A stretch of 5,676 bases of DNA from Candidatus Aminicenantota bacterium. Its GTDB lineage: Bacteria > Acidobacteriota > Aminicenantia > Aminicenantales > JAFGBC01. Of this stretch, positions 4,270 to 5,676 are shown piece by piece. The stretch is from contig JAFGBC010000044.1 in NCBI GenBank assembly GCA_016933355.1, positions 1-5,676 of the forward strand, given 5' to 3'. The notes under the pieces are model-generated. The model did no database searches, was not told the DNA's origin, and worked only from the letters and a program-made list of their open reading frames with translations. A program made the translations under genes and the position numbers. Numbering within the stretch: the stretch's first letter is position 1; each line of letters opens with the position of its first letter.

Positions 4270-5670
4270 TCAGCGCGAGGCCGGCTCCCCGCCGGGGGGC
4301 CGGCCTTCGCCCTCCCTCGGCTTCCGGCGCCTGCGGCGCTTCCGCTTGCGCGCGGTCCGGTCCTCCGGCGCTAGGCCGGACAGGGATTCCCGGATGAGGG
4401 ATTCGAGGGTTTCTCCCGGCTGCGGGGGGCGTTCTTTGAGGATGAGATAGCCGAGCCGGCCGGCTTGGCCGAAATGGCTGCGCTTGGCCAGAGACCAGCG
4501 CATCCGGCCCGTCCGCAGGGCGCGGGACGCCGCGCCCAGGATGGTCAGGAGCTGGACGAGGTCGGCTTTGAGCTTGCGGGGGATGGTCACCTTCATCCCG
4601 GCCTGGTCGAACATCTCATAGAGAATCGTGTGATAATCGTCCGGTTTGCCCTCGCCGAAGAGAGGCTCGACCCAGGGCCAGAAGATGAGGGCGTACATCT
4701 CTTCGGGCGACAGCTTCAACTCGGCGCGCCGGAAGCGGTCCTCGACATCGAGCAGTCCGTCCAGTCGGCCGAACAGGGCGGGGTCCGATTCATAGGCTCG
4801 GCCGGCCTTCCCCAGGATAACGCCCAGCAGCCCGTGACTTCTCAGCGCGCCGAAAACGGGCCGGGTTTCGTAGGCCAGGTCTTTGTTGAGCTCCTCGAAG
4901 AGGCGCGCTCCTGAGCAGGCCGCCAGGAGATCATTCTGGGCGGGGATCTCGCGCTCCGTCCCGGCATCGACCCGGAACCCGAGCCGGGCGGCGTGCCGCA
5001 GGACCCGCCAAACGCGGACAGGGTCCTCGGCGAAGCGGACCGCCGGGTCGCCGATGACGCGTACGACCCCCCGCTTCAGGTCTTCAACGCCGCCGACATA
5101 ATCGAGGATAAGATCTTCGTCCGGGTCGTAAAACAGGGCGTTGATGGTGATGTCGCGCCGGAAGGCGTCCTCGCGCGGCGTCCCGTAGATCAGGCTCGGA
5201 TCGACGGGCGCCCCGGGCGGGACTTCCTCGCCCCGGTCGGGGACGCGCCGAAAGGTCGCGACTTCGATGATCTTGCCCTCCCGAAAACGGATATGGGCGA
5301 GCCGGAACCGGCGCCCGATGATGAAGCAGTTGGCGAACCGCTTGCGGATCTGGCCGGGCCGGGCGTCGGTGACGACGTCGAAATCCTTGGGGGTCCGGCC
5401 CAGCATCATGTCGCGGACCGCCCCTCCCGTAAGATAGGCGCGGAATCCGAAGCGATGGAGGCGGTGAATAATCCCGAGCGCGTCGGGGTCGACATCGCGG
5501 CGCGAGATCGAGTGGTTCGGCTTTTCGATGACGAGGGGCGGCGCCTCCGCGTCCGCCCCGAGATCCGGCCGCGACCCGGAAATCTCCCCGGCTCCGTCGG
5601 GTCGAGGATCGGCGCCGGGGGAGGGGGGAACGGGGTTGGGATCGTCCTCGTGCGTCATGGAAGACAGCAT
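4270..5670 (-). CDS. pcnB: PcnB-type poly(A) polymerase / tRNA nucleotidyltransferase family protein
   Basis: Class II nucleotidyltransferase that adds nucleotides to RNA 3' ends. Family members are either poly(A) polymerases tagging RNA for decay or tRNA CCA-adding enzymes. Head-domain motifs: LTGGAVRDMMLGRTPKDFD at 80-98 with the metal-binding DFD at 96-98; GRRFRLAHIRF at 119-129, typical of PcnB rather than CCA enzymes; RRD at 171-173; and EDPVRVWR at 215-222 opening the neck helices. The tail ends in a strongly basic run (RKRKRRRRRK, 441-450) that could bind RNA, as in the basic C-terminus of E. coli PcnB. The first 50 residues are Pro/Asp/Gly-rich and unlike the family. The start is uncertain: ATG at 5670 or the in-frame ATG at 5658, or further upstream outside the window, as the frame stays open. 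No ribosome binding site is visible. Transcribed toward the peroxiredoxin gene. Poly(A) polymerase is favoured; CCA activity is not excluded. Confidence 0.88.
   Translation of the reverse strand: MLSSMTHEDDPNPVPPSPGADPRPDGAGEISGSRPDLGADAEAPPLVIEKPNHSISRRDVDPDALGIIHRLHRFGFRAYLTGGAVRDMMLGRTPKDFDVVTDARPGQIRKRFANCFIIGRRFRLAHIRFREGKIIEVATFRRVPDRGEEVPPGAPVDPSLIYGTPREDAFRRDITINALFYDPDEDLILDYVGGVEDLKRGVVRVIGDPAVRFAEDPVRVWRVLRHAARLGFRVDAGTEREIPAQNDLLAACSGARLFEELNKDLAYETRPVFGALRSHGLLGVILGKAGRAYESDPALFGRLDGLLDVEDRFRRAELKLSPEEMYALIFWPWVEPLFGEGKPDDYHTILYEMFDQAGMKVTIPRKLKADLVQLLTILGAASRALRTGRMRWSLAKRSHFGQAGRLGYLILKERPPQPGETLESLIRESLSGLAPEDRTARKRKRRRRRKPREGEGRPPGGEPASR
4277..4307. other. Long GC-rich hairpin between convergent genes
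   Basis: AGGCCGGC (4278-4285) pairs perfectly with GCCGGCCT (4299-4306). The stem continues inward through a T-G wobble and CCCC/GGGG (4287-4290 with 4294-4297), ending in a 3-nt loop, with one more outer wobble pair. That gives about 14 pairs. It lies 20 bp after the peroxiredoxin stop and inside the last codons of the pcnB-like gene. No T-run follows on either strand, so it is not a textbook terminator, but it may define the 3' end of the peroxiredoxin mRNA by stalling or by blocking exonucleases. Confidence 0.5.
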
Positions 5671-5676
5671 TGTAAA

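Noticed and set aside
1..5676. CRISPR array, mobile element ends, attachment site in the tRNA, defence system
   Set aside because: No spaced direct repeats of CRISPR type are seen. There is no integrase or duplicated tRNA 3' end within the window, and all genes belong to housekeeping or stress families.

Overview
The window is a G+C-rich stretch of bacterial chromosome (by eye well above 60% G+C, with strong G/C preference at third codon positions). It carries six protein genes, one tRNA gene and one well-resolved promoter region. No insertion sequence, transposase, phage gene, CRISPR array or other mobile marker is visible. The combination of a short sigma-70 factor containing FISYAVWWIRQ, an HspR-type regulator beside a zinc-finger DnaJ, and a PcnB-type nucleotidyltransferase suggests a free-living, non-proteobacterial lineage. 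Acidobacteriota or Aminicenantia would fit, but that placement is a family-level impression and was not tested.

Left block (1-3133, plus strand): four genes head to tail, almost certainly one operon. They are a DnaJ co-chaperone (5' end cut by the window edge), an HspR-like MerR-family regulator (13 bp later), a compact sigma-70-family factor (22 bp later) and a DnaC-like AAA+ ATPase with an N-terminal cysteine cluster. The ATPase starts on a TTG that overlaps the sigma stop codon. The first two genes look like the end of a heat-shock operon, with dnaK and grpE presumably just upstream. The sigma factor and ATPase appear to be read from the same transcript, which would place a chaperone, a stress repressor, a sigma factor and a helicase-loader-like ATPase under shared control.

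Middle block (3134-3560): a weak terminator candidate and a promoter precede a complete tRNA-Asn(GTT) gene with an encoded CCA. A gene-free stretch of about 275 bp follows. Its second half is abruptly A+T-rich and holds a near-consensus sigma-70 promoter, with an imperfect palindrome lying across the -10 box and start site, and a leader of about 120 nt containing a hairpin.

Right block (3561-5676): a Prx6-type peroxiredoxin on the plus strand, with a C-terminal Cys-x5-Cys pair resembling archaeal enzymes, converges on a PcnB-type poly(A) polymerase/tRNA nucleotidyltransferase-family gene on the minus strand. The two stop codons are 13 bp apart, and a long GC-rich hairpin lies in the last codons of the pcnB-like gene, just past the peroxiredoxin stop.

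Most of the window is ordinary core-genome content. The points that deserve a second look are the HspR/sigma/ATPase operon, the operator-like palindrome at the peroxiredoxin promoter, and the N-terminal boundary of the pcnB-like gene.
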